This document shows positions 1 through 6,974 of a stretch of DNA of 43,695 nucleotides, piece by piece (position 1 is the first letter of the stretch; every line of letters begins with the position of its first letter). Source of the DNA: an uncultured Candidatus Poseidoniales archaeon (GTDB lineage Archaea > Thermoplasmatota > Poseidoniia > Poseidoniales > Thalassarchaeaceae). The translations under genes were made by a program, and so were the position numbers. The notes beneath the pieces were generated by a model that was given only the letters and a program-made list of their open reading frames with translations, searched no databases and was not told the DNA's origin. The stretch is taken from NCBI GenBank assembly GCA_902573085.1, contig CACGHY010000008.1:1-43695 (forward strand). Reading direction: 5' to 3'.

Positions 1-1046
1 GAAAAGCACCCCGGTATCACTTCGGTGTAATAGGAAAAATCCTCCCCCCCCATTATCGGTCCCATTTCTTCAACCATCTCTTGGCCGAGGATTTCCTCTG
101 ATGCGGATTTGCTCAACTCCCAACATTCTGCATCATTTACAGTAGGCGGAAAATCGTTGCCTGGAAAAGTCACCTCTACCTCGCACCGATTAGCCAGGGC
201 TATCGATTCGGCTACTTCTTTGACTCTGTTCTGCATAAGGGAAATGCCCTCGCTAGTAAGTGATCTTATCGTGCCTTGTAATTCCATTGTCGGAGGTATA
301 ACATTCGTTGCAGTACCTGCATTTGCCATCGTGATGCTGATAACACCAGATTCCATTGGATCGAGCTCACGGGATATTAGCGTTTGCAGTTCGACCACTA
401 TCTTCGAGCCGGTAACCACTGGATCGACGGTAAGGTGAGGCATTGCCGCGTGACCCCCATTCCCACTCACTAAGATCTTGACTGACGATGTAGCCGCCAA
501 TAGCGTTCCCTCTCTGGATGCCAAGGTCCCCACGGGTAATTTGTCTGTGACATGTAATCCGTAGATTTGTCTTACATCGGGATTCTCCAAAACCCCCTGC
601 TCCCTCATCATCTTCCCACCTGCTCCCCCTTCTTCTGCGGGTTGGAAGATTAGCTTGACAGTACCTTCTATTGCCTGTTCATTTTGTTTCAAGACTTTGG
701 CTGCTCCTAGAAGCATTGCAGTGTGGCAATCATGGCCGCAGGCATGCATTTTCCCATCAATTTCACTTCTAAAATCCACATCTGCTTCTTCGTGGATTGG
801 TAAGGCGTCCATATCCGCTCTTAATGCGATGCATGGGTCGCCGCCATTACCAATGAGCCCTACAACACCTGTTATCGCTATGTCCTTCTCGTATGGGATG
901 TCCAACTCATTCAGTGTGTTTTGAACGAGCCTGCTAGTTTCAAACTCTTCGTACATTAATTCAGGGGTGCGATGGATTGTCCTTCTTTTTTCAACTATCC
1001 ATTGATGAATATCTTTGGATTGTGAAAGTATCTCGCTGGTCTGCAT
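1..1046 (-). CDS. M20D-family amidohydrolase (N-acyl-amino acid hydrolase type), 3' end outside window
   Basis: The gene runs off the left edge of the window, so only the first 348 codons are seen, of roughly 390 usual for the family. The M20D metallopeptidase signature is clear: RADMDALPI at about residues 77-84, HACGHDCHTA at 101-110 (metal-ligand Cys103 and His105 by family knowledge), FQPAEEG at 135-140 with the catalytic and ligand glutamates, and YGLH ending at His165. Family members hydrolyse N-acyl, indole-acetyl or hippuryl amino acids with two metal ions, in the cytoplasm. The ATG start at 1046 is supported by a TATA-like sequence about 25 bases upstream, which fits a leaderless mRNA. 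The exact substrate cannot be told from sequence. It faces the same way as the TM2 gene upstream of it, 45 bases away. Confidence 0.88.
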   Translation of the reverse strand, partial: MQTSEILSQSKDIHQWIVEKRRTIHRTPELMYEEFETSRLVQNTLNELDIPYEKDIAITGVVGLIGNGGDPCIALRADMDALPIHEEADVDFRSEIDGKMHACGHDCHTAMLLGAAKVLKQNEQAIEGTVKLIFQPAEEGGAGGKMMREQGVLENPDVRQIYGLHVTDKLPVGTLASREGTLLAATSSVKILVSGNGGHAAMPHLTVDPVVTGSKIVVELQTLISRELDPMESGVISITMANAGTATNVIPPTMELQGTIRSLTSEGISLMQNRVKEVAESIALANRCEVEVTFPGNDFPPTVNDAECWELSKSASEEILGQEMVEEMGPIMGGEDFSYYTEVIPGCF

Positions 1047-1064
1047 GAAAGTCAAGATGGCGTA

Positions 1065-1077
1065 CTAATATTAGAAT
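1065..1077 (-). promoter_or_regulatory. TATA box of the M20 amidohydrolase gene
   Basis: On the minus strand an AT-rich TCTAATATTAG element is centred about 25 bases before the ATG at 1046. That is the distance expected between an archaeal TATA box and a transcription start that coincides with the start codon. It is a position-based inference. Confidence 0.45.
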
Positions 1078-1091
1078 TCTGTCAGCCGAAT

Positions 1092-1457
1092 TTAGAACCA
1101 TAATTTCTGATTGGCCTCGTAGGTATCGTAGAATTTCTGATCGCTTGAGGTGAAATAAATTATCGCCTCTGACAGTGCGATAATCCCAGATGCAAATAGA
1201 GGGAAGACGAGAATCATCCCAATCGTTGACATCAGAAGCAGTATAATTCCTTGGTTGTTGTATCCCAAATAGAATTTGTGAGCCCCGAAACCGCCGACCA
1301 ATAGCGCCAGAATACCTGCAGTGATCCTATTCTTTTCTGGCGGCATCCCATCCAATGTCGTTACGCCGTGGCTGTTAGGAACGGACGGGGCTTGATTGAA
1401 ACTTCCTCCGTCGTTGGTTTCTTCGTCCTTCCACCACTGTGAGGGTTTTTGGTCCAC
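1092..1457 (-). CDS. TM2-domain membrane protein
   Basis: The C-terminal two thirds is a TM2 domain: a first helix with the family's GGFGAHKFYLGY pattern, a short turn, and a second hydrophobic helix, followed by a short tail. TM2 proteins are small two-helix membrane proteins of unknown biochemical role. The N-terminal 40 residues are polar and probably disordered (WW, several Gly and Asp). I chose the GTG at 1457 (121 residues) over the TTG at 1511, because a TTAATTTA-type TATA element lies at 1479-1487, about 26 bases before this GTG, which fits leaderless transcription. The 18 residues gained with the TTG start have no family character. Nothing in the neighbourhood suggests a specific function. 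Confidence 0.8.
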   Translation of the reverse strand: MDQKPSQWWKDEETNDGGSFNQAPSVPNSHGVTTLDGMPPEKNRITAGILALLVGGFGAHKFYLGYNNQGIILLLMSTIGMILVFPLFASGIIALSEAIIYFTSSDQKFYDTYEANQKLWF

Positions 1458-1478
1458 AATCCTAGGACAAGATTTCAG

Positions 1479-1487
1479 TAAATTAAC
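1479..1487 (-). promoter_or_regulatory. TATA box of the TM2-domain gene
   Basis: The minus-strand element GTTAATTTA is centred about 26 bases upstream of the GTG at 1457. This spacing decides the start codon of the TM2 gene. Confidence 0.45.
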
Positions 1488-1578
1488 GTTCTCGACCCGG
1501 TGTGTGAACAAGGCTAGTATCGGGCACTAAAGCCGTGAAACGTCTCCACACGTCGCAAAAAGCTATTCTTGGTCTCGT

Positions 1579-1695
1579 TCATGCAAGGAAGGCTGAGAAG
1601 CTCATAACACTGATGGCGATCCCAGCGTATGACCCAATCAACAAAGTCAATATCATTCTAATCATAAGTCCTACGATGGACGTATAGGTTATCAA
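1579..1695 (-). CDS. Possible 38-residue hydrophobic microprotein
   Basis: A short minus-strand reading frame beginning with TTG at 1695 (or an internal ATG that would leave 28 residues) codes for one continuous hydrophobic helix, MIRMILTLLIGSYAGIAI and onward, ending with a stop at 1579. Its composition is like a real single-pass membrane peptide, but no TATA box stands at the right distance and the 5' end lies in the arm of a hairpin (1687-1740). It may be chance. It is listed because it is one of few readable elements in this 450-base gap. Confidence 0.2.
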   Translation of the reverse strand: MITYTSIVGLMIRMILTLLIGSYAGIAISVMSFSAFLA

Positions 1696-1740
1696 GGCAT
1701 GTTTTTCTTATGGGGTTTGCAGATACACGTCTTGATAACC
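1687..1740. repeat. Long inverted repeat (hairpin) in the gap between TM2 gene and sirtuin
   Basis: The ten bases GGTTATCAAG at 1687-1696 are repeated exactly as their reverse complement CTTGATAACC at 1731-1740. The arms extend inward to about 16 positions with only a G-T wobble and one mismatch, leaving a loop of about 22 bases. Such a stem is much longer than expected by chance in a short gap. It could be a structured RNA, a protein-binding site or a terminator-like element; nothing in the sequence decides between these. Confidence 0.6.
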
Positions 1741-1761
1741 CCCACGTAGATGGAGTAGGAT

Positions 1762-1827
1762 ATGTTTAGAGAAACAATGGATATCTGGTGGTTCCTACAG
1801 GGATTGCTGGGTGGAATACTAGGATGA
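1762..1827 (+). CDS. Possible 21-residue membrane microprotein
   Basis: The frame starts at an ATG preceded by GGAGTAGGAT, a possible ribosome binding site, and codes for a 21-residue peptide with a charged N-terminus followed by an aromatic and glycine-rich hydrophobic stretch (DIWWFLQGLLGGILG). It ends with TGA at 1825-1827. Length and composition are compatible with a membrane-associated peptide, but nothing else proves translation. Comparison with related genomes would decide. Confidence 0.25.
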   Translation: MFRETMDIWWFLQGLLGGILG

Positions 1828-1892
1828 TTAAGACTCATCCCGCCCAACTGGGGACGAGGCGTCGCTAGCTTCGAGCCTTGAAATAACGAAAA

Positions 1893-1920
1893 CCAGAGAG
1901 AGGGGAAACTCTCCCTCTGG
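1893..1920. repeat. Hairpin upstream of the sirtuin gene
   Basis: CCAGAGAGAG at 1893-1902 pairs with CTCCCTCTGG at 1911-1920, with one mismatch in ten, around an eight-base loop. It is followed on the plus strand by a run of A, so it is not a conventional T-tract terminator for a plus-strand gene; read on the minus strand the T run precedes the stem. It ends 44 bases before the sirtuin ATG and may lie in its 5' leader or act as an operator. Confidence 0.45.
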
Positions 1921-1964
1921 AAAAAAATTGTCTGTAGTACCCAGAACCCAAACTACAATTCCAA

Positions 1965-2699
1965 ATGCCCCCCCGACAAACCTCTGTGGGGGATACGATT
2001 CTCAGGGGCAAGAAGGTCGTTGTCCTTACTGGTGCTGGAATTAGCGCGGAGTCGGGCGTCAGGACATTCAGGGACAACGACGGGTTGTGGGAAAATCACC
2101 GAATTGAGGACGTTGCAACACCGGAATCATGGGCTAGGAACCCCTCTTTAGTTTGGAAATTCTACCAGACCAGAAGGAGACAGTTACTGGAAGTTGAGCC
2201 CAATCCTGCGCACATGGCGGTGGCTCACCTGGAGGGCAAGTGCAAGTCACTCGTTCTAGTTACCCAGAACGTGGATGATCTCCATGAAAGAGGGGGGAGT
2301 AGCGCCATTATTCACATGCATGGAAGTTTGCGATCTCTCCGCTGTCAGAATACAGGGCTGAGCGAGGTCAGGATGGGAGAGCATGATCTAGCAGAGGGTT
2401 TCGTCCTCTGCAATTGCTGTACGGTGGCTACCATGATGAGGCCCGACATAGTTTGGTTCGGTGAGATCCCCCTTGAGATGAGCGTCATTCAGAAGGAGGT
2501 GGAGGATTGTGAGGTATTCATCGTCATAGGCAGCTCTGGGCACGTCTACCCTGCTGCAGGTCTAGTTAATCTGGCCAACTCAAACGGCGCTCACACCATT
2601 CTAGTAAACTTCGAACTTCCCATCAACGGTAGGGACTTCGACGAGGTGCACATAGGCAAGGCAGGCGAGATACTACCAGAACTAGTGGAGAATTGGTAG
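1965..2699 (+). CDS. cobB: NAD-dependent sirtuin deacylase, class III type (CobB/SIRT5-like)
   Basis: This is a complete Sir2-family enzyme of 244 residues. Visible motifs are GAGISAESG (23-31) for NAD binding, TQNVD (100-104), the HMHG motif with catalytic His119, zinc-site cysteines at 127, 149, 151 and 152, and GSSGHVYPAAG near the C-terminus. Residues Tyr67 and Arg70 in FYQTRR correspond to the Tyr-x-x-Arg pair that in E. coli CobB and human SIRT5 binds acyl groups ending in a carboxylate, so desuccinylation or demalonylation is likely besides deacetylation. The enzyme removes acyl groups from protein lysines using NAD. Its best resemblance is to bacterial CobB, including the GHVYPAAG segment, which may point to transfer. 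It is preceded by a hairpin and followed by a cysteine-rich microprotein on the same strand. Confidence 0.93.
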   Translation: MPPRQTSVGDTILRGKKVVVLTGAGISAESGVRTFRDNDGLWENHRIEDVATPESWARNPSLVWKFYQTRRRQLLEVEPNPAHMAVAHLEGKCKSLVLVTQNVDDLHERGGSSAIIHMHGSLRSLRCQNTGLSEVRMGEHDLAEGFVLCNCCTVATMMRPDIVWFGEIPLEMSVIQKEVEDCEVFIVIGSSGHVYPAAGLVNLANSNGAHTILVNFELPINGRDFDEVHIGKAGEILPELVENW

Positions 2700-2749
2700 T
2701 CCCCTTGGCACTGAATAAGTCCAAAACTAGAGATATTAATTGGGTTACC

Positions 2750-2759
2750 TCTAAATAAT
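2750..2759 (+). promoter_or_regulatory. TATA box of the cysteine-rich microprotein gene
   Basis: The AT-rich element TCTAAATAAT is centred about 24-25 bases before the ATG at 2779. This matches the spacing seen at several other genes in this window and indicates a separate leaderless transcript for the microprotein. Confidence 0.5.
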
Positions 2760-2778
2760 AATCCATATACTCAACATT

Positions 2779-2844
2779 ATGCCTTGCAACTGCTGTGACT
2801 GTGATCCTTGTGGCCCCAGTTGTTCCTGTGATGGGTGCTGTTGA
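2779..2844 (+). CDS. 21-residue cysteine-rich microprotein (metallothionein-like composition)
   Basis: The frame ATG (2779) to TGA (2842-2844) codes for 21 residues of which nine are cysteine (positions 3, 5, 6, 8, 11, 15, 17, 20, 21). The remaining residues are Asp, Gly, Pro, Ser, and Asn, with no hydrophobic residue other than the initiator Met. CxCC, CxC and CC spacings are those of metal-thiolate cluster peptides. A TATA box at 2750-2759 places a transcription start at the ATG, so it has its own leaderless promoter rather than being read-through from the sirtuin, 80 bases upstream. I know no family it belongs to. Metal (Zn, Cu, Cd) buffering or a redox role are guesses from composition. 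It is too short for most gene finders. Confidence 0.6.
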   Translation: MPCNCCDCDPCGPSCSCDGCC

Positions 2845-2903
2845 ATCAGAATCTCATTGCCCGTACAACGCCCGTCTTAGGGAAAAATAATCGGTAACCT
2901 ATT

Positions 2904-3815
2904 GTGCCTCCTTCCGTAGCGTTTTCTATGTCTGGATGTCTCGAAAACTTTCCCAACGAATTGGAACCTAGCTTATCCTGCCTCTCGGACTCCCTTTCTT
3001 CTGGACCTGCTTCAGGGGTACTGATTCTCGCAATCGGAATCCCCCTGATTGGGGTTCTAAAGGCCTACATGCGGAAGTTGATGGACAACTTGGACTTCGA
3101 TGAGGGGCTGGAGAATTTCCTATACAGGATCGCCGGAGTTGCGCTTTGGGCGTTGGTGATACTCACAGCAGCTGACGAGTTCGGAATCAACGTTACCGGT
3201 TTGGTAGTTGGCCTGGGATTCATCGGGCTCGCGGTTGCCTTCGCGGCCCAGGACACCGTCGAGAACGTTATCGCAGGGGTTTTCATCATCATTGACAGGC
3301 CATTCAGGGAGGGTGAGAGAATCCTCTTGCCGAAGAGTCTGGGAGGGACCTACTCGAAGTGGGGGGACGTGACATACATCGGCCTCAGAACTACTAGAGT
3401 GAGGTCGACGGACGGAGTTCTTCTGACCATTCCGAACAAGCTGCTGACCAAGGACGCAGTCGCGAACTTCAGCCATAGCTCCGACATGGAGCTAAGAGTC
3501 AGGATACGCCTCGGCCTAACCGCTACCTGGTCCAACGTCACAAAGGCTGAGGAGATAGTGAAGGACATCGCAGACGGACATCCCGACATTGTGAGTAAGC
3601 CCAAGCCCCCGGAGGTCGTATTGAGGGGTTTTGGAGATCAGGAGATAGTAATGGAGATTCGTTACTATGTCGACAATGCGCGAAAGATGAGGCCATCCAA
3701 GTCTTTCTTCGTCACTGAGATACTAAGGAGGTTCGAGGAGGACGGCGTCACACTCGCATTCCCGGTAAGAGTCAATATGAACAGCGATGTAGACTTGGAA
3801 AGACTGGGGTTCTAA
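2904..3815 (+). CDS. mscS: Small-conductance mechanosensitive channel, MscS family
   Basis: A membrane protein of 303 residues with a hydrophobic N-terminal helix (about 33-52), two further helices, and then the pore-lining TM3 with the family's Gly/Ala-rich packing pattern GLGFIGLAVAFAAQDTVEN (about 106-124), followed by VIAGVFIIIDRPFREG and a C-terminal soluble beta and alpha/beta region (RSTDGVLLTIPNKLL). MscS channels open under membrane tension and release solutes in osmotic down-shock. The start is uncertain: GTG at 2904 gives 303 residues, while ATG at 2928 gives 295. An AT-rich element AAAAATAA lies at 2884-2891, which would place the transcription start after the GTG and slightly favours the ATG. 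The topology has three membrane segments as in the minimal family. Confidence 0.9.
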   Translation: MPPSVAFSMSGCLENFPNELEPSLSCLSDSLSSGPASGVLILAIGIPLIGVLKAYMRKLMDNLDFDEGLENFLYRIAGVALWALVILTAADEFGINVTGLVVGLGFIGLAVAFAAQDTVENVIAGVFIIIDRPFREGERILLPKSLGGTYSKWGDVTYIGLRTTRVRSTDGVLLTIPNKLLTKDAVANFSHSSDMELRVRIRLGLTATWSNVTKAEEIVKDIADGHPDIVSKPKPPEVVLRGFGDQEIVMEIRYYVDNARKMRPSKSFFVTEILRRFEEDGVTLAFPVRVNMNSDVDLERLGF

Positions 3816-3855
3816 TCAAAAGAAATTTTGACTCCTCTAGGAAGTCCGCAGGGGA

Positions 3856-5466
3856 TCAACTGGAGCATGAAAGCATCGAGCATCCTACTCGGTTCCTGGC
3901 CCACTCTGGCCTCCTATTGAACCATTCTTCCTCATTCTTTGGTTGTTCCTCGTATGGTTTCTTCAGCATTCCGTGGAGGGCTTGTGCCACGGAGTAATCA
4001 TCCTTCTCAGCAGCATCGATTGCCAGCTGGGCCATCCAGTTCCTCAATACATACTTCGGATTGGCATTCAGCATCGACTCCCTATTTGGGCGGCCATCCA
4101 CCCTCTCCCACCACCTGGCCAGCCAAGAGTTCCACTCATTCTGCGGGATTTCCTCGACGTCGTAGAAGGCTCGACCCAGATGGTTTGGGTCTGGCCCTTG
4201 GATGCTAGAAAGCATCCTGAATAGTATCGTCATGTCAGTCTCGGTCGACTGCAGTACTGATGTCAATTCCGAGACTAGTTCACCGTCTCCCTCCTGAAAC
4301 CCGTCAAGTCCGAGTTTCTCGGCCCACATGCGTCTGCTATGAGTTGTGTACGACTCATAGTATGAGTCCAAGGCCTCGTGAAGGGACCTTGGTTCTTCCA
4401 TCAGGAGAGATATCGACTCCAGGAGTCGAGCGAAGTTCCAGGCCCCGACCTCGCCCTGATGAGCGTACCTGTACCTCCTGGTACTCGAATCGGTAGTGTT
4501 CGGAGTCCAATCGGGATCGAAACCCTCCAGCCAGCCGTATGGGCCGTAGTCTATTGTTAGCCCATGGATTGACATGTTATCGGTATTCATCACACCGTGC
4601 ACAAACCCAACTCGCATCCAGTGAGCGATCGTGAGTGCGGTCCTATCGGCAACCTCCTTCAGCCACTCCACCAGTCCCTGATCCGAGTCCGAGGAGTGGT
4701 CTGGGAAGTGCTGACTCACTGTGTTGTCGACTAGGGCTCGCAGAGTCTTATCGTCTCCCGACATCGCATGTATCTGAAAACTGCCAAATCGGAGGAAACT
4801 CTCGGCCACCCTGCACACAATCGCACCCGGCTCGGGTGCAGGCCTCCCGTCATACATCACGTCGCGCATCACCTCCTCACCAGTGGTGACAAGGGATAGC
4901 GCCCGGGTGGTCGGAACGCCCAGGTGGTGCATGGCCTCGCTGCATAGGAACTCACGAATCGAGGAGCGAAGGACAGCCCTTCCATCTGCAAATCTCGAGT
5001 ATGGCGTCTTGCCCGATCCCTTCAGCTGTAGCTCTAGTACGCCCTTCCCAGTGTCAACCTCCCCGAGTGTTATCGCCCTGCCGTCCCCGAGTTGGCCGGC
5101 CCAGTTCCCGAACTGATGCCCCCCATACCTCTGGGCATATGGGTCCATGCCCTCGACCTTGCCGTTCCCAGCGAGCAAACCGGCCTCCCCGACTTCGAGG
5201 CATAGGTCGCTGGCCATCTCCTCGGACCACATTCTCAGAACGGGATTTGGCATTGGCTCTGGTTCCACCCTGGACCAGCAGGCGCCTGGTACCTGCCTCG
5301 GGGCTCCGCCGGAAATCTGGTCCCCGGGAGTTTCACTGAGAAAATGTCTGACCCATTTCAGCGAACCCAATGATTTCTGTCCCACGAAACGCTGTACTGC
5401 CCGGGTCAATTGAAGTTGTGCATGTCGGAAATTCCAGAGTTTATTGTTTCTAAAAAATAAATTCAC
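3856..5466 (-). CDS. selO: Protein adenylyltransferase SelO (YdiU/UPF0061 pseudokinase)
   Basis: The family signature RYGGHQFGNWAGQLGDGRA is at about residues 113-131, followed by LQLKGSGKTPYSR (candidate ATP-contacting Lys149) and the metal/nucleotide site NTDN (294-297) and DYGP (Asp306). SelO uses a protein-kinase fold with ATP bound in reverse to transfer AMP to Ser, Thr or Tyr of target proteins, and is linked to redox stress in bacteria and mitochondria. The protein ends in Cys-Ser-Ser, the position of selenocysteine in animal SelO and of cysteine in E. coli. The annotated start is a GTG at 5466. The first 27 residues lack family character, so a start at GTG 5385 or TTG 5370 (LGSLKWVRHF) is quite possible. 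It is divergent from the membrane protein at 5497. Confidence 0.94.
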   Translation of the reverse strand: MNLFFRNNKLWNFRHAQLQLTRAVQRFVGQKSLGSLKWVRHFLSETPGDQISGGAPRQVPGACWSRVEPEPMPNPVLRMWSEEMASDLCLEVGEAGLLAGNGKVEGMDPYAQRYGGHQFGNWAGQLGDGRAITLGEVDTGKGVLELQLKGSGKTPYSRFADGRAVLRSSIREFLCSEAMHHLGVPTTRALSLVTTGEEVMRDVMYDGRPAPEPGAIVCRVAESFLRFGSFQIHAMSGDDKTLRALVDNTVSQHFPDHSSDSDQGLVEWLKEVADRTALTIAHWMRVGFVHGVMNTDNMSIHGLTIDYGPYGWLEGFDPDWTPNTTDSSTRRYRYAHQGEVGAWNFARLLESISLLMEEPRSLHEALDSYYESYTTHSRRMWAEKLGLDGFQEGDGELVSELTSVLQSTETDMTILFRMLSSIQGPDPNHLGRAFYDVEEIPQNEWNSWLARWWERVDGRPNRESMLNANPKYVLRNWMAQLAIDAAEKDDYSVAQALHGMLKKPYEEQPKNEEEWFNRRPEWARNRVGCSMLSCSS

Positions 5467-5469
5467 TAC

Positions 5470-5476
5470 TAAATAT
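5470..5476 (+). promoter_or_regulatory. TATA box of the 5497 membrane-protein gene
   Basis: TAAATAT is centred 24 bases before the ATG at 5497, consistent with a leaderless transcript. The gap to selO is only 30 bases, so the promoter lies against the 5' end of the divergent gene. Confidence 0.45.
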
Positions 5477-5496
5477 GCAATTTTCCGGCAAGGGTC

Positions 5497-6375
5497 ATGC
5501 TAAGGTGGAACAAAGTCATCTTCGAACTATGCATGGGGGACAGAGCAGAAGACAGAATTCGCAAGTTTGCAATAGTCTCCGCGGTGGTAGGATTTTTCCT
5601 CCACATTGGTCTTTGGGCACTTGATAGTACTGGGAGGATATCGATAACGGGAGAAGCGTCTGAACTCGTTAGCTCACCCCTTTCGAGCTTATACACCCCA
5701 TTCTCCATACTTCTGGTCTACGAGGTGTACCAGCTGATCAGGACGATTCCAGATTCGTTCTCCTCATCGGTAGGCAAGCAGTATGAGATAGCAACTCTCC
5801 TGGTTGTGAGGGACATACTGAAACGACTCTCCGAGGTTAAGAGTACGGAGGGTTGGGAAATCAGCTCGGACCTGGGCTTCCTGTTAGTTGAGTGTGCGGC
5901 CTTTCTGGCTCTCTTATACACCTCACTGACATACTACGGAATAAGCAACAAGTCTGTAAAGTCTGGCGAAATTTCTGAGGATATCACAGTCTTCGTGGAA
6001 TCTAAAAGGTTGGTTGCCAATTTCATGCTGATAGTTTTCTTATTTACCGCAGCCTATTCCTTCTTCACATGGATAACATCAGTTCAAGACGGAGGAGGAT
6101 CGGTAAGTAGGGTAATATTCTTCCTTGACTTCTTCACTTTCCTCATTCTAGCAGATATTCTGATACTGCTCGTCTCATATTGGTTCTACACTGATTTTGG
6201 GAATCTAGCCAGGAACACGGGTTTCGTCCTCTCGACGGTAATCATACGGGTTGCCATCTCCTCGAAGGGAGTCTCGGCGATGGTCCTTTTCACCCTGAGT
6301 GGCCTTCTCGGAATAGCAATACTCAGGATGTTCACAGCGGATTCTGCGCCCAGAGTGCGGGGAAACCCCGAATAG
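5497..6375 (+). CDS. Hypothetical polytopic membrane protein (about six helices)
   Basis: I do not recognise an established family. The 292-residue protein has hydrophobic segments at about 28-46, 66-84, 128-148, 171-192, 205-230 and 250-277. Between the second and third helices is an amphipathic cytoplasmic-looking stretch (YEVYQLIRTIPDSFSSSVGKQ, then EIATLLVVRDILKRLSEV). That segment resembles conserved hypothetical membrane proteins I have seen in marine bacteria, but I cannot name a function. The start is supported by a TATA element 24 bases upstream. Transcribed away from selO and followed after about 100 bases by another unknown membrane protein with its own promoter. Confidence 0.75.
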   Translation: MLRWNKVIFELCMGDRAEDRIRKFAIVSAVVGFFLHIGLWALDSTGRISITGEASELVSSPLSSLYTPFSILLVYEVYQLIRTIPDSFSSSVGKQYEIATLLVVRDILKRLSEVKSTEGWEISSDLGFLLVECAAFLALLYTSLTYYGISNKSVKSGEISEDITVFVESKRLVANFMLIVFLFTAAYSFFTWITSVQDGGGSVSRVIFFLDFFTFLILADILILLVSYWFYTDFGNLARNTGFVLSTVIIRVAISSKGVSAMVLFTLSGLLGIAILRMFTADSAPRVRGNPE

Positions 6376-6439
6376 AATCATGCCAAGATATCCTCCCCGC
6401 GTTCTATCTGACGGGAAAGTAGTGATTGGAACGAAACAG

Positions 6440-6450
6440 GATATAATATA
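6440..6450 (+). promoter_or_regulatory. TATA box of the 6473 gene
   Basis: GATATAATATA is centred about 27 bases upstream of the ATG at 6473, one of the clearest TATA boxes in this window, indicating a leaderless mRNA. Confidence 0.55.
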
Positions 6451-6472
6451 CTGAACGGAGATGTGAGGGTTT

Positions 6473-6943
6473 ATGCAAAGATACACCATCTCTGGATTTA
6501 CGATACCCCAAGTCACGATACTGGCTGGAGTGCTCATGGCGACTCTGGGCCTAAGTTTCTATGGCTTCACCGACTACCTTACCGCCCTGTTCCCGACACT
6601 CTTCGGCATCGTGCTGATGATCGCCGGGGCTGTTTCAGTGGCGAGGCCAGAGCTAAACGCCATGTCAATGCACTTCGCGGTACTGGCTTCTACGGTAGCA
6701 ACGACTCTAGGATTTACAACTGCCTTGTTCGGTACTTGGACCACCGCCACATCGTTAGTTGAGCAGATTTTGATGTCTGCTATCGCAAGCGCACACCTCT
6801 ATGCCTGCGTGGCCTCGTATTACTACGGCAAGGCCAAATTCCCCGGAGACACACAGACCTGCGGCATCGACGAGCAGCCTGATGGGGCCAAGTCCAGGAA
6901 TCCCGGTCCGGCTTCAGTTGTGGCGATCTCCCTAGAATCCTGA
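6473..6943 (+). CDS. Hypothetical four-helix membrane protein
   Basis: A 156-residue protein of unknown function. It has four predicted membrane helices: about 13-33 (VTILAGVLMATLGLSFYGF), 38-58 (LFPTLFGIVLMIAGAVSV), 68-90 and 96-118, and then a polar C-terminal tail of about 38 residues. The helices are rich in small residues (Gly, Ala, Thr). I recognise no motif. The ATG start is well supported by the TATA box 27 bases upstream. The gene precedes the photolyase fusion on the same strand, but that gene has its own AT-rich promoter-like element, so a shared operon is not evident. Confidence 0.7.
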   Translation: MQRYTISGFTIPQVTILAGVLMATLGLSFYGFTDYLTALFPTLFGIVLMIAGAVSVARPELNAMSMHFAVLASTVATTLGFTTALFGTWTTATSLVEQILMSAIASAHLYACVASYYYGKAKFPGDTQTCGIDEQPDGAKSRNPGPASVVAISLES

Positions 6944-6974
6944 GACGCAAATTTACAGCGCTGTTGTTGATTCC

